Origin: Patescibacteria group bacterium
GTDB taxonomy: Bacteria > Patescibacteriota > UBA1384
Reading direction: 5' to 3'
NCBI GenBank assembly: GCA_017992655.1
Contig: JAGOOF010000028.1
Span: 1-6,535 of the forward strand
DNA: 6,535 nucleotides
Shown here: positions 6,231 to 6,535 of the stretch, piece after piece
Layout: the number at the start of each line of letters is the position of its first letter
Position numbering within the stretch: the first letter of the stretch is position 1
Position numbers and translations under genes: made by a program
The notes under the pieces: model-generated
Databases searched by the model: none
Told to the model about the DNA's origin: nothing
The model's input: the letters and a program-made list of their open reading frames with translations, nothing else

Positions 6231-6321
6231 TAGTTCTCATTTCATTCGAACAGTAATGGCTTTTTACCGTTCGAGGAATGGAATGACGAGAACTATTGCC
6301 GTGAGTTTTGCACTGGCGCAG
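6231..6321. repeat. Array B 91-base unit 2
   Basis: Differs from unit 1 at four positions. Three are in the S half-element: the inner stem is AT/AT and the loop GAA instead of AC/GT and GGA, which is one compensatory pair change plus one loop change. The fourth is a single base in the linker (CACTGGCGC instead of CACTGACGC). Confidence 0.93.
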
Positions 6322-6412
6322 TAGTTCTCACTCCGTTCGAACAGTAAAATCTTATTGTTCGAGAGGTAATCACCGAGAACTAATCCCGTTAGCATCACAT
6401 CAGGCGAAAAGA
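6322..6412. repeat. Array B 91-base unit 3, with a different L module
   Basis: The S half matches unit 1, but the following 65 bases are largely replaced. The spacer is AATC, the L half (6352-6382) resembles the array A type, and the 30-base linker is unrelated. Total length is still exactly 91. This L hairpin is the least regular: GGT/ACC with an asymmetric internal loop. Confidence 0.88.
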
Positions 6413-6503
6413 TAGTTCTCACTTCGTTCGAACAGTAATGGCTTTTTACCGTTCGAGGAATGGAATGACGAGAACTATTGCCGTGAGTTTTGCACTGACG
6501 CAG
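6413..6503. repeat. Array B 91-base unit 4
   Basis: Differs from unit 1 by one base, a loop position of the S hairpin (GAA instead of GGA on the minus strand). The L half and linker are identical to unit 1. Confidence 0.93.
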
Positions 6504-6535
6504 TAGTTCTCATTTCATTCGAACGGTAATGGAGG
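6504..6535. repeat. Array B unit 5, cut by the window edge
   Basis: The S half-element at 6504-6529 is of the AT/AT, loop GAA type like unit 2, with outer end TTACCG instead of TTACTG on the minus strand. The next bases, TGGAGG, begin the spacer but depart from TGGCTTT, so the array may change or end just beyond the window. Confidence 0.85.

Larger units (their letters stand above)
6140..6535 (-). repeat. Palindromic repeat array B, exact 91-base period, runs off the window
   Basis: Starts five bases after the ligA stop and continues past the right edge. Units begin at 6140, 6231, 6322, 6413 and 6504, exactly 91 bases apart. S half-elements read on the minus strand at 6140-6165, 6231-6256, 6322-6347, 6413-6438 and 6504-6529. 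L half-elements read on the plus strand at 6173-6204, 6264-6295, 6352-6382 and 6446-6477. In the S-linker-L sense the units run on the minus strand, opposite to array A. They span 6173-6256, 6264-6347, 6352-6438 and 6446-6529, separated by TGGCTTT or AATC; the first S at 6140 lacks a partner. No gene is seen in this stretch. Confidence 0.95.

Noticed and set aside
3619..6529. Integron attC sites
   Set aside because: The GTTRRRY/RYYYAAC core sites are not present, there are no cassette genes between copies, and no integrase is visible.
3619..6529. tRNA genes or tRNA-like elements, because GTTCGA resembles the T-loop
   Set aside because: No acceptor, D or anticodon arms can be drawn, and GTTCGA here is part of a simple hairpin.
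6140..6535. CRISPR array in the 91-base repeats
   Set aside because: The sequences between S copies are themselves repeated and palindromic, so they are not spacers.

Overview
The window looks like a chromosomal piece of a small-genome bacterium of the Candidate Phyla Radiation (Patescibacteria), probably Parcubacteria-like. This rests on the gene style (proline-rich membrane protein with a pilin-like tail, LemA next to DUF4870-type proteins, a divergent NAD-dependent ligase), short gaps with strong Shine-Dalgarno sites, and the standard code (TGA is a stop and never appears inside a gene). The placement is inference from gene content, not from a marker phylogeny.

Positions 2-3572 hold five co-directional genes with gaps of 21-35 bases, probably one envelope operon: a C-terminal processing protease of family S41 (5' end outside the window), a proline-rich single-pass membrane protein with a pilin-like outer domain, LemA, and two adjacent small three-helix membrane proteins that look like paralogues. 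All five are predicted to be membrane-anchored, so the block looks devoted to the cell envelope. A perfect TATAAT before the second gene suggests an internal promoter.

Positions 3573-4109 contain no gene. Most of the stretch is array A (3619-4000), a dense set of palindromic repeats, followed by a probable ligA promoter. ligA (4110-6134) encodes a full-length NAD+-dependent DNA ligase that has lost all four zinc-finger cysteines. Its predicted transcript may start at the ATG itself.

Positions 6135-6535 hold array B, built from the same repeat family with an exact 91-base period and running off the right edge. Together the arrays contain 17 copies of a hairpin half-element with near-constant ends, TTAYYGTTCGA and GAGAACTA. 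One strand folds as GTTC/GAAC, then a tandem G-A mismatch, then an inner stem that changes by paired substitutions, then a small loop. Short (S) and long (L) half-elements combine through a 26-30 base linker into bipartite units of 84-97 bases with a direction. Array A carries them in one orientation and array B in the other, with ligA between. I do not recognise this family. It behaves like a REP/BIME- or BOX-type structured repeat and is the main discovery candidate here.
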